Shown piece by piece: positions 37,478 to 50,300 of a DNA stretch of 64,000 nucleotides (position 1 is its first letter; each line of letters opens with the position of its first letter). Source of the DNA: Rotaria macrura (lineage: Eukaryota > Rotifera > Eurotatoria > Philodinida > Philodinidae); NCBI GenBank assembly GCA_900239685.1, contig OENT01000161.1, positions 62,001-126,000 of the forward strand, given 5' to 3'. A program made the position numbers and the translations under genes. The notes under the pieces are model-generated. The model saw only the letters and a program-made list of their open reading frames with translations, did no database searches and was not told the DNA's origin.

Positions 37478-40271
37478 TCAAAATAAATTTATGATGTTCA
37501 ACATGTTTGTAAAAAGACTTTATTTTATTCTGATAATCAATGCATGTAATATTTTATTATTTGAAAACTAGATTTCATGATACTTATTCTTTCATTTTCT
37601 TCGGTAAGATTTTCTGAGATGAAAATAAGATTGGGATGTGATCGTGTATTTAAAATTTTGCTAGTACTATTTCTTGTTGATGCCATTGATGCTTTGCTCG
37701 CAAGTCATGTTGCGGAGCACAGTGTATACTATCGGTTATGTGTAAGATTTTCGTGCTTTATCTTATTGTCATTGATTAGATCTTGTATGCATTTAATACT
37801 GAGGAGAGTCAATCTGTCGTTATGATCTTCGATGGTATCAGTTGGAGAATAGCATTGATATGATAGTATGATTATAAATCTATATAGATCAAAAGGTAGA
37901 AAAAATTAGTCAGTCATCATCGAAATAATGAAACCTATGTAATTTGATTTGCAGGCATTTTTGCACTTCTAGATTAAGCATGTCACATAGAATTTCTTGT
38001 CCTAAGAAATCAATTATTTATTCATTCGCCAATCAAACAATTCTTAACGAAGAACGCTTCTTGCATTTAATTAGATACTTCATTTTATTTGGTGTTGTAG
38101 TAGAGTTTCCATATAGCTAGGATCAATCGACTTTGTAAATCTAAATTAATACGTTTATCCCACACACTCATATATTATTTTACTCCATTAGATTTTAACA
38201 GTATATATTTAAATTCTTATGCAATTAATAGCAATGTATTTATTACAATCAATCATTTGTCTTGCTAATTAGAAAAATAAATTAATTTGTTCATCCCTCG
38301 TTCAAGATTGACAACCACCATATGATGTATATGCGATTGTCTTATGAAGTTAATAAACATCTAGGAAAAATTATTGCATTGGAATTTAATTCAAACTGAC
38401 CACAAACATAGTATGATCATTTTTATCAAACACATCGATATCCAACAATATTCTACGTAGTAACTTCAGCCGGATTTGGCGTTTTAATTATATTGATTTC
38501 ATCTTTCATCGAGATGCGAACTTTCAGTTACCACAACTTGAACTATCTTCAATAGGAACAATACAATTTTAGTTCGTACAAAAATAGGGTAAAAACTGGA
38601 ATGCTAATATTAACAGCAGCAAGAATACACAAATAAATAAATAAATAAATGTTTGAGTGAAGAGCAAACATAGCCATAGTAGTGCTTGGCGAAAAAAATA
38701 AACTTAATGAAAAAAAATAAATAAAGTTTGTATTAAATCAAGCGATGTTGAATACATAGAAAAATAATATTTTAGCAACTATTTCCATTTACTTTAGTGG
38801 TAATTCATAGGATTACTTCCAATTTCTATGTTCTCTAGCAGTCTTAGTCTAAAAATTATTTCCAATAAATCATTTAGTACTTAGTTAGTAGAACTAGTTT
38901 ACGTGTCAAACATTTTTCCCTATAGTATTTCTCTTGAAACTCAATGGAATTTCTTTTAATAAAATTTTTTGAATACGAAATCTCGATGATTTTAATGTCG
39001 CTTCCTCAAAAATAAAAAAAGTGTCTCAATGCTCATTATCAACAGTTTTTCATTCGTAATACATTTTCTATAGCTAAACCTTAAAGCATATTCTAAAAGT
39101 TCTTGATGAGTTCTACAGCTCTAGCTACAAAAGTAATAATACAAATTGCAATAGAATTTTAAAAAATTGGTTTTCTTTCTGACAGATGATGGCATCATAG
39201 AAGCTAATTATTTGACACTATTACTACTGTTTCTCAAAAAAAAAAACAGATAAAAACTTGATTTTTTTCATAGTTGAATGACGGTCTTTAGACTAATAAA
39301 ATTTTCAAAAATATTATCAAAATCAGTAAAGCAGGTCTCGACTAATTACATCTTTTTTTCAGAACACATTGGTACAATGGCTGTGCTCTTCACTCATATA
39401 TATGCGTACTCATCTTTCATGATTGGTTACATTAAAGGATATTTTTGATTTATTTATCAAATATCGTTTGTACTTTGTCTTACAAGAGAAAAACGAATCT
39501 CTAAATTGGATAAATTCCCCACTCTTAGCCTTTTATCCTTAAGGAAATCATTTCAAAACAAGAGATAAAAAAATAATACAAGAAGAAAAAAAAGAAGAAA
39601 GAATCATTGATCACCGGAAACTAACAGACAGTATACTGAGCGACACAGCATTCTTTCCGGAAAAAAAAGTGAAACTGATTGACTGCGCGTAGATGTTCTA
39701 GATGGTAGCAACGGTGTATCATTATCTCTTGATTGGGAATGACGATCATTGTATGAATGTCAACGTTTTAACTATGGCGCATTAGAATTAGTACCCTTTA
39801 CACGAGATGGATTCTGTTTCTTGTTGTCGATACCTTGCCTTACTGATGCCGAAACGAAATTGTTCTTACTCTTTAGCGAGTTTCGACTGTTATTGTTCAA
39901 TCTTCGTGCTCGTTGATGGGAATGATTGCCATGCGACTGTATATCTAATGAAAATAGCCAAAAAAACGTATAGGTTATATTTTTATATACTTATTCAATC
40001 GTCTGTATAGCAGTAAATCTATGGCTATTCGTAAAAAAGAAATTTGAGGTGAGCAACAAACGTGGAAGTAGATCTGTTAGTTTAGTTCTGATCGAGTCAG
40101 TATGCAAGAAAGCTGACTCAAAGCTAGTGATTTTTATAGAAATCACATTTAGAAAAAATTTTGCCATTGTTAAAACTATGAAATGTTTTTTCATCAATGA
40201 CAATTTTTCACAACTCACATGTTTCCTTTTTTGTCTACAGTTTTACACTAATTGTGACTATTATACATCAT
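37478..40271. other. Intergenic region between convergent genes
   Basis: 3' flanks of the EEP gene (plus) and the receptor phosphatase (minus). It contains an (AAAT)n tract near 38632-38651. A stretch at 39695-39913 reads like interrupted coding sequence (see findings). No complete gene is recognised. Confidence 0.5.
38632..38651. repeat. (AAAT)n microsatellite
   Basis: About five units of AAAT in the intergenic region after the EEP gene. Confidence 0.9.
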
Positions 40272-43200
40272 TCACTTACTCCCATTTATCAGATCATGAC
40301 GGCTTAAATATTCTTCTACGCAACGGTTCACTAACATATATTGATCCTGGAAAGGAAATCTACATGTATCATTGAAAGCAGACAATGAAATTAAAACTTA
40401 CTCTAGTCTGAACCATTTTTACTCTATTTTTCCGTAATTGGAAAACGATACCCATAACATCAAGTTGCATTTCCGATAGATTATCCTTTGATTGATCAAT
40501 CAAACGCATAATCGTGTCCACTGCAATATACGTGCCTGTTCGACCAACACCAGCACTAAAAATAAGATGTTATTAATTAAGTGTGATTTATTATGTTGAT
40601 TGAAACCTTGACCTGCAATGAACAACCAAAGGTATTGAATTCCTTGCATTTGATTGGATACCTGAAGTATGTTTATATCGTCCATCACTGTTAATGAACT
40701 CAATAAGATCAACAAGCTTTTTTGCACTAACAACACTAAAATCGGGCCAACCAGTATAATAATAATGCAGCACGAGATACTCCTTTTTATCCTTAAAACT
40801 TAATCCAATGAAAAACCTGAACGATAATTTAAAAGAAAAAATAATTACATCTGTAACAAGTAAAGAACGAATTTCAAGATCATGATCATCTAGTGCATAT
40901 TCTATATCTGATAATTGAACCCTGATACGACCAAATATCAATTGATCTCGTGTGTTTTCAGGAAAATAACGATGACATTTTGGCTATAATAAATTACGAC
41001 AAAAGTGAATACATTGTTTGGTTTTCAAAACAAAGCACAGGCATTACTAGTATTTCCGTAGGATTATGAGGATTCCGTTCTGCTGTTCTCGTTAACATAA
41101 CAATTTTTTGTATATTATATTGAATAATCATGTCCCAAAAATCTTCAGAAGTTTTGTTCAATGGGCCTTGACAGGCTATGTATTGTTTTTCACTAGATAC
41201 ACCCTATATTTTTGTAAAGGTAGATATTATTGGTCGTGCGTGTTTCATTTATCATATTACTTGGATTTCATTTGCATTAATATAATCATACTTACGATGA
41301 GCACCATTTAAGTGAACTGCTGTTGAGCTCCCTATGGTAATACGTGACCAAGAGAATAATATTTTATGTTACAACCCACGAAAAAACAATTTCCTGAAAT
41401 CTGCATTTGGACGCATTCTTTTATCAATTTACGTGTTTTTGTTAGACTCCAAATGCAAATTTTTAAACGCTTGTCAAAGCACTCTTTTTTATCGATGACT
41501 CAAAAACGTTATTTCCGACCGCTATATGCAAAGCACGTTTTTTCTGAACTAAATGGAGGTTTCTTTTCTGTTCAACGCGTGCTCACCATATTTTTTTTCC
41601 GTTCTGATATTGAATCGATTCGAACTTGGAACTTTTGACTGCATTTACCTTACCTGATATTGCTGAATCATCCCGACAGTCATCATACTAGCAGTGGAGG
41701 GTTCATGTATATTTAAGAAAAGACTAAATTTTAAATTTTAATGTTTCCTTAAATTTCGAAATACTGTTCGCCGCGTTTTCCATTTCAATGATAGTATACC
41801 TCTATCTCGCTAATTTCTCAGTGGTTTTTTCGTTTCGAATTTTTGTGTTAATCTATAAGTGAATTTTTTTCAAGTTATATTTTTGCAGTTAATAAATTTT
41901 GGTAAATATGAACTAACCAATTCTAGTATCTTCTCAATGTCAATTACAATATTTTCATTCTTTTGCTGGTAGCTGTTTGAATATCCTGATTTTCGATATA
42001 ATCTAGATAATTATAGTGACCGATTTAGTTAAATTTTCATTTCGTGAAATACGAACGAAAAATTCTAAACAGCTTATGACTATGAATATGTAAATTATCA
42101 GGAGGAAATAGAAGAGCTCTATATAGACATATACGTAAACAGCTTATATAGGATAAAAACACAAAAATAAGTAAATACTATAGGGTCATTCTTTTAAAAC
42201 AAATTTTTGTTTAGAAAAAACGAATTCGTATTCAAATAACGATTAAATTTGAAAGAGTCGGAAATGAAATAAGCCCTAAAGCACTAATTTTCTTTTATTG
42301 ATCTTTAGAAATGATTTGACATAAATTTAACTTAAAAAACAGATGTCTATGAATGATTTATTTTCGAAATATTATATGATTTAATTTTTGTCCGAATGAT
42401 GATTTGACAGGCAATACGAATCTAAATATTCACGGAAGTTTTTCTTTTGTGAAAAATCTCATCCTCGCCAGAAGTAAAATGAAAAAGTACATCCTGCCAC
42501 ATAGGTTAAAAACTGTCCTTCTTTTTAGTAAAAACATCTACTGAGATATGCGAATAAGACGTTTTTCTAGAAATAGACGCTCGTTGAAAAAAAGTACGTT
42601 GAAGACAGCCAAGGAGGATTAAAGCATACGAATATATGGAAAGCAACGCGTTAAAACGCTGTTTTAAAGTCGCAGTTTACGTTGAAAAAAGTGTTTGAAT
42701 TAAAAAAGAATGCATTCCAACGCGTACCATATGGAAAACTACGCCTTTCGATCCATTTCAGAGAAAAAAACTGATGCGCTAAAACGCTGTTTCGTGCAAG
42801 TTGTTTTTTCATGGGAAACAAATTTATTTACTTACAACGTCCTCGAGCAGGAATATTATAATATCGGTTGTATTGTGAAAAATTAGGTGTATCATCGGTT
42901 TCATCATATTGTGGAGACTCCTTTTCCAAGTCCTATAGAAAATTACCAACACTGTTCAATACAATAATAAGTACAACATGATAAATATACAGTTATATAA
43001 TAATGACCATCAATGTTTTGAATTTTATCACATGAAACTATTCCTTTCTACCAATTTTTTTGGTTTAATTCTTTATGACATTGAATATTTTTTGTTTAAA
43101 ATACGATATTATTGTTTTTCTACCATTTGATAGAAGTAAATGTAAACGCTTTTCAAGTAAAATATGAAAAGCAAATTGAAACTAGTGTGATAGTTGAACA

Positions 43201-46200
43201 TTCCTGCAGAAACACTATCATAGATGGTTCCATTTCTTCTATGAATCATTAGAAAATGTCGAAGAATTATACTTTCAATGTCTTATATGGTAGTTTGTAG
43301 AGACTCGAACAAACCATCTTCGTATAAAAGCTGCTAGCTTACGAACTGAATAAAATAAAAATATGCCACAAAGTGTATCTCATGTTGCTAGATATACATG
43401 GGAAAATCATTTGAATCAATCGATTTCTAAATAAATTCTTTCATCAATCTAAACTTAATCTTGTAAAATTAACATCAGGAATTAGTTTGTATCCGACAGT
43501 GTGAAACGTTTGAGATATAAAAATATCTAGAAATCATCAAGGACGATTTCGGTAATTTAGTAGAATGAGGGGATGAAGAATTTAAAAGAATTGATGAACA
43601 AGACAATGAAACTGGTAATTAATCTATCACATCCGATGATCAGATCTCATCACTAACTTTAAATTCAGCATAGATTGTTTTTTCGTCGGCTGCTCCATTA
43701 ATATATTTAGAAAGTGGTTTGGGTCTAAATAGAAATACATAGTATAATTTTGTTAAACGTTCGTATAATATTCAAGACAAGTGGATGAAATGCAAGTCAA
43801 GTGTCGTTGTCACTTTCATCAATCGTACTCGATGAGTAAAAGACTTGCCTCATCGGTTCAATTTTGAATGTCCTTTCTGATTGTCTTGCTGATAGTCTAT
43901 AATCACAAACAGAACAATGAAGGAAAACGTTTGCGCTCTTTAATGAACATGAAACATGGTCGCTGTTCTTTTTACCGTAGAGTTTCCGGAAGTCTAAAAT
44001 CAATTTCAATGTAAGCGTACAAAAATTGGCAATAATACTTTTACTCTTTATCATTTGTATTTTTTCTATAGACCACTTTCTTCAGTAACTTCCGCTGTCT
44101 AAAACCTAGAGCACTAGCAGCAATAAGGACAAGTAAAACCGGAAATATAGCGACCCACGCTATCGATGATGTCTTTTTCTTCGGTTCACCTTTAATATTC
44201 ATGCGATCAATCATATTAGTAAAATACGGATAAATTAAATAATTCTCACTTTTTGTTTCGAATTGCTCGGAAAGCACATGAGAACAACCAGCATTTGTGC
44301 AACCTGCCACAACAACTCTACGTAAGTGTATTGTCAAACGAAAATTGAACAAAAACTTAAGATCAAATATACCTGTAGAATGTTGATGGCTTTAGTGGAC
44401 CATTACAAGGAGTATATTCTACTGGCTCATTCGAACATCTGGTGTCATTACCAAGTAATACGCTGATATTGCTAATACTCCGTTGTACTATACGAGGAAG
44501 AACATAAAACTACTAAGTTCTTTATTCAATTTTATTTTACGAAAATCAGATTATTTTCAATTGAATTAAATGATTGTAGTTTTATATACCATCTTTTGTT
44601 GATAACGTAATGGGAATTGCAATAGCCAAATAATCAAACGATGAATTATCTTGAGCTTCAGTAAATGTCCCATTTAAAGTAATTTGTGATTCGTTATTGT
44701 TTTGATCTACATGATTGTAATTTCATTGACGTTAACCTTATGTATATAATGGTGAAACAATGAAAGTAACTCTTTTACCTTGACGAACATAAATTAAATA
44801 CTTATCCACTATACCATACTCATTAGAAAATAATGATGAATCTATATCAATGAGATATTGGTTGGTTGTGGATGCTTCATCGTCTTTTTGTAAAAGTATT
44901 TTATTCTTCACATTATCTTTAGTTGGTAGTGGTGGTGCTATACATACAATATCGAAATAAAACTAAATTGAAAACAATGATTAGCATTACTCGCCTTCTG
45001 ATAGTGTCTCAATATTGATCGAATTCGAAAATACATTACGATTTGATTTGAGTTGAACAGAGAGGTTATAGCTGCGACATAGAACAGATATATTAAGCAA
45101 AAAATCTCAAAGATAAAGCAATGCTTACCAACGAAAGGGTAAAATATTAGTAGTGTAATTGTAAAAAAAAATAGTTGTGTCGGATAGAACACCTGTGTCA
45201 TTTATTGTTCCTACAATAGTTCCATTTATAAATAGTATAAATGATTGAATCCATGAACGTTCATTTATAGTCCAATTAGCAAAAATCCATCGAGATCCTT
45301 TGTCATGTTCTTTGATCTTTGGCGTTGGTGGAACTAAATAGACATTGATCAGATATTTTTTTTACTAGGTGAATAAGATAATTACTAATAGAAACTTTGG
45401 TGCCATTAGAAGTTGCATTAGTATAATTGACTTTTTGCGTTGTAAAAAAGCATTCGTAATCACACCCAAGAGTTCCATTAACTGTCAAATCTGTGGAACA
45501 ATAATCATGGTTAACTATGATAGGAGAACATGGATATGATTGACTAGAGCTCGGAGTACAATCAGTGGTAATATTATCAAAGTCACTTCGGCGATTAACG
45601 TGAAAAGTAAAATGACTTGTGTTAAAGGATACATCTTCGATATACGAAACGGCTGCAAGAGCTAGATCAAACAGAATAGAGATATGGTTAAGGCGATTCA
45701 ACGAGAATCTTAGTTGCTTACTTGTTTTGATGAGACGAGTTTCTGACGATTGATTGTCGAATCCTTCTTTCATAGTCCATGCATGACATGCGTATTCAAC
45801 TCCGCGAACAACTGGATTTATTAAAATAGACGTGGGGTTAGTAGAGTTTGTAATACTACTGATCAAATTCTGACTAGGTCCGTCGCAACGTTGATCGTTT
45901 GCATGACAACTAAAAATGAGCTCATCATAATTTCCACGTGGGGGCTTAAAATGAATCATCGCTGTTTGATTTTCCATCAATGTTCCATTGAAGTTTATAT
46001 CTTTTACTACGTCAAGATCTAAAACGTGAATGACAAAGAAAAATAAAACAAAAAAGATCTTAGAGACTAAATGTAGGATTATTAGCATTTTACTTTTGGT
46101 ATATTGTTTAGTTTTATTCTCTGCTTCGAATATCACTGGCCCACTACTGTCATTTTTCGTAATAGAATTTCGGATCAATGTTGCACTATAAACAGAGCCT

Positions 46201-47321
46201 GGTATCAGATGTGTACATGTTAGTGAACAATTGTCTAGAGCACTTTTATTTGCTTTATCCGGATTTCCACAGTCAAAAGTAAGATCTTCCTTTGCACATA
46301 TATCTTCACAATTCGGAATCTCAACTGCTGCTGTTGTTAGACTATCGTTGGCGTGAACGATAATATTTGCCGAAGAGTTGAGAAATAACGGCGGAAGTAT
46401 AACAGTGAAGTTTGCAGGAATAATCAGTTGATTTCTCGGTTTCCTACTGATCTCAAATTCGAAGTTACGACCAGCTTTTTTTTGAATATTTACGCATGTA
46501 ACATTAACCGAATTGCTTCTCATACTATCAGAACTTGGAGTGAAATAACAATTCGCTGGTGTTCTATTGCTTATCATTAAATCAGATGAATCTATGGAGG
46601 AACAGCTGTAAGTAATGAGTGCTGTAAACATCGATGATTTACGTAGGATTATTTCAATACCATTTGACCCTATGACTTCACATCTCTCAGCTTCAAAATA
46701 AAATTAGTTAAAATGTTAAATGGATTTCTAAAACAATAAAAGCAATTACTAGTAGTAGTAGTGGTAGGGGTAGTAGTAATAGTCGTAATAGGAGCAGTTG
46801 CTGTTGTTATTATTGTTGTACTAGGATTAATAGGAATACTTGTGTCTGCCATACGGTCGAGTGCTAAATATGTTCCTTCTGGTGCACTGGTCAGGCTAAT
46901 GGCACTATCTGATTCGTCTGTTTGTATGCTATTACTTGGCCCTTGTAAAATAATAGAATCCGTAAAAATACGGTTCTTACTAATGGTGCCATCTTCATAT
47001 TCGACGAACTTGGGTACTAAAGTCATCTCTATGATAGAATTTTAATTTATACAATATATATATATATATATATGCAATCCTTCGTTGCTAACCTGAATTC
47101 GAAACGGTCTGAGAATTCATCATTAAAAAATTTATATCAGATTTCACAGTGGATGCATCGTCTACGACGTGTATCATTTGACCATTAGTGTTAATTCTAA
47201 TTATCTGAAATTTCATAAGATTAAATATATTCCGATAGTCGTGTCTTGCATAAAATATGTATTGTTTTACCAGTACAAGCACTTGAATGAGGTCCCACAG
47301 CCTCAAAACATTGAAAGTCAT
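40272..47321 (-). CDS. Receptor-type protein tyrosine phosphatase with fibronectin III ectodomain
   Basis: Predicted type I membrane phosphatase of about 1130 residues. The 19 modelled exons, from high to low coordinate, are: 47321-47271, 47204-47093, 47028-46750, 46690-46094, 46018-45722, 45661-45386, 45333-45129, 45071-44995, 44937-44779, 44706-44590, 44487-44373, 44317-44077, 42932-42836, 41331-41261, 41203-41048, 40983-40849, 40791-40613, 40555-40402, 40346-40272. The ectodomain has a signal peptide, a Thr-rich mucin-like stretch (about residues 122-147) and divergent, N-glycosylation-rich FN3-like repeats. One membrane helix (AIFPVLLVLIAASALGF) is followed by basic residues. The single PTP domain has NRYYNI, DYINAN, the WPD loop, VVHCSAGVGRTG and the Q-loop VQTRDQY, so it should be active. 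One PTP domain plus FN3 repeats is the R3 layout (DEP-1/PTPRJ, PTPRB, Drosophila Ptp10D). The join from the membrane exon to 42932 uses a weak GTGGTC donor. An extra exon, possibly an 18-base one at 43976-43993, may be missing. Confidence 0.87.
42630..42800. repeat. Diverged direct-repeat block in a phosphatase intron
   Basis: ATATGGAAA followed by AC-GC-containing text occurs twice about 95 bp apart, and GCG(T/C)TAAAACGCTGTTT occurs at about 42649-42665 and 42776-42792. The first copy is also a small palindrome (TTAAAAC-GCT-GTTTTAA). The block is richer in CpG than its surroundings. It may be a remnant of a mobile element. Confidence 0.45.
44938..44994 (-). other. Probable GC-AG intron in the receptor phosphatase
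   Basis: Frame continuity from SINIETLSE to APPLPTKDN is kept only if the intron starts with GCGAGT (after GAAG) and ends with TATAG. The nearby GTAATG donor, 4 bases on, would put a stop codon soon after the join. GC-AG introns are a known minor class. Confidence 0.6.
47052..47074. repeat. (AT)n microsatellite in an intron of the receptor phosphatase
   Basis: AT-dinucleotide tract in the second intron of the minus-strand phosphatase gene (between exons 2 and 3). Confidence 0.85.
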
Positions 47322-50300
47322 AATTAGTTCTTCCTTATTGCTCAGAGTATTTTGTCTAGTTTTTTTTTCACTATTGTAATGATTAGCAGGTGACGTGAAT
47401 CTCTAGATGAATTTTATGTAGAGTTTTTATGAGAATTGGTTATAGTATAGATAACTCAAAATGAATGAGGTAACTTCAGCGCTCTCTTTATCGACGAGAG
47501 AATATTTTTCTTTGTTTACTCCTCTAAAATTGTCTTTTATCGCATGTGAGAAAAGTAAAAGAGAGTTACCTTTGGTATCGAAAAAAGCAGCGCAAACATG
47601 GTAGCAAGCATATTTATAATATCAGAATGAGAAAATTTGATGGATGCGAAAGACAATGTTGACATCAAATCATTCCTTAAGTAAACATAAACATCTTTGC
47701 ATGGCCTGTAACCATATTAAATAAGTTCGTTTTCGACGAAGCGAAATTTATCAGCACAAATTTTCGTTTGACTTCTTTTATCTCGAATTTTATCAAAACT
47801 ATCAACACTATTTGTTCTTTTGAAATGAGGTAAATTTCAACATGAAAATTGCATTGAGTTGTATAATCGTGTATAAATATCAATTCATTGAAACATTCTA
47901 TGCTAATATTAAAAGCAACATATATTACAGGATCATTTTTAACACTGTCAATAAAAGCATTAACAACTACTATACAAATCGTCATCTGTTTATTGATAAT
48001 AGTTTCCATTGGCAAAGACCTCTTACAATTATATAAATAACTTGTGATTGCCAAAAAATAGCTTTGAAAATAATACTCTCATTTATTACAAACTTGCACT
48101 TACTTTTGACACAGTATATATATAAGCATGTTGAAAACGGTTCGTATGCTTACAGTGATGATCGTATAAACAAAGTGCTTACTTAATTATTTTCTTTTTA
48201 TGGTATAGACTAATGTTTTGCAACTTGTCAAAAGCAGATCTTGCACATTGCTCATTGAATATCATCGGAACAAAGTCAATCCATAATAAAGTAAAGGACG
48301 CTAGAAAATGGTCTTCCTTTGTGTTGATTGCAAATGGGAAAAAGAAATCAATAAACATTAACAAAATATTATCACTGACGATATCAAACAATGATACCAT
48401 GAAAAAAAGGCTCGCATAAAAACAAAAGATTGCATAAAACATGTAATTAGTTGCTTAGTGTTTCATTATTCCGTTGAATATCGTTACAGGATTAAGTAGG
48501 TGGGAGACAGATGTACGCGTGTATAATTTTGAATAAAATTATTTCAACATATAATTTCACATGCTCTTCCCACTTTGAGTACTCTAATTAATATTTTATT
48601 CTCGGTTATGCTGGTCCGTCATAGTTTCGTAGTGTATGACAATCATCGTAAATTGTGTCTTTACATTCACAGTATTCAAATAGATTTATCATGATTTATA
48701 TTTGTTAAAATATTTTATCACATAACATTTTATTATTATAGAAAAACGACATTTGGCAAAGAAATGGATCCGTTGAATATTGTATTGATGATATTGATCA
48801 TCATTCTACATATAAATAAAATAATATTTAAAATTAAGTTCGTCGTCCATTGATTGTTATTTTCTATTACTATTGAAAATACAAATATTGATTTCTTTCT
48901 ATAGAACATGTTTCTTGACTAAGTTTCAAAAATGAATAGTGACAGATTTAAGGATGATCTTGGCGAATGATAACCTTTGTTAAAAAATATAATTTCGGCT
49001 GTTTCCTGCAGACAAGGCTAAAAATACTGATAGGAACTCTAATGAGCTTTAAAACAAGTTGTACGATTGTGACTGATATTGTATCCTCCGAAGCGGTGCA
49101 ACTGCCCTCGAATCCTCCCAAATAATAATATTCGTCATCCGCCTTCGTAGAACAATTAATTAAGGAGATGAATATGATATAAGCGAATTGTTTTCTTGAA
49201 TTTATTAGTAGTTGTGTTTACTACTTGAATATTTATCATTCAGAAATTCTTTTTCACACAACTAATATTTCGATGCAGTCGTGAGATGGGAAACGTTTCC
49301 TTCTTTTCTGTATTCCTGCAGCTGTTACATCATCTATTGACTTCGATCCTATCAATCATCAAAAAAACGTCTCACCTTTGAAAAATAAATCTATTACTAT
49401 CAATGTTGTCAATAAGAATTGAATCGTTAATGAATCTTCTACACAATACTATATCATAGATGATAGTGGTTAAGCACTGAAAAATTTCATATTCTAGAAA
49501 TTTTCAAGGGAAACTAAACCAAAGTTTCATAGATGAAAAGTCAAATGCTATGTGAAACAGTGAGGAAAAGGTGAACAAGCGGAAGAGGGGGCAAGTCTTA
49601 TCAGAATTCATGAACGAAGATGGATTACTAATCAATCGATCGATTTGATCAACGCTCATCTTACGGAAAGCATTGATTTGAATCAGCATTTTGAAGAATA
49701 TGGCTTTCTAGTAGAGTACAAGACGTCTCTTCAAGCTTATGAGAAACTCATAGCATCTGTTGGCACTAAATTATAATCAATGACTGTGTACAGCCATGTA
49801 TTCCGAAAAGAGTTTTACAATTCGATACTGCCTAGATTTTCGATGATCAATTTCATTCAAACAATATCATACCAACCAAGGACAGGTTACCTCACCTCAC
49901 ATACTACAACTCGCCTCCCTCGGTACCAATACAAACACAACGGAAGATCTCGTTTGATAAAAGTTTACTGTATCCTATATTTCAATATACAATGATAAAA
50001 ACTTGGTTTAAATTTTGAATTCAGTGAAAACTATTCCGATTCCTTTGATTGAGAATAATATTCAAAAAAAAAACAGAACGGTGAACTAAATTTAGAAATG
50101 AACGTTCTCAGTGAAATCTAGAACACACTGTAATATATTCATGGTGTATTCGATTGGCACTTGTATAGAAAAAAGCAGCTTTTCAACATTTGTATCATGA
50201 TGCTATGGCAATATCGTTTTCGAAAGATACTTTTGGCCATGTAATATGCTACGCAGTTTGGTGAATATCTGGCTTTATTAAGATTATTCATCGGAAGAAA

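Noticed and set aside
40049-40375. Plus-strand open frame of 108 codons
   Set aside because: It overlaps the last exon of the minus-strand phosphatase and has no recognisable text.
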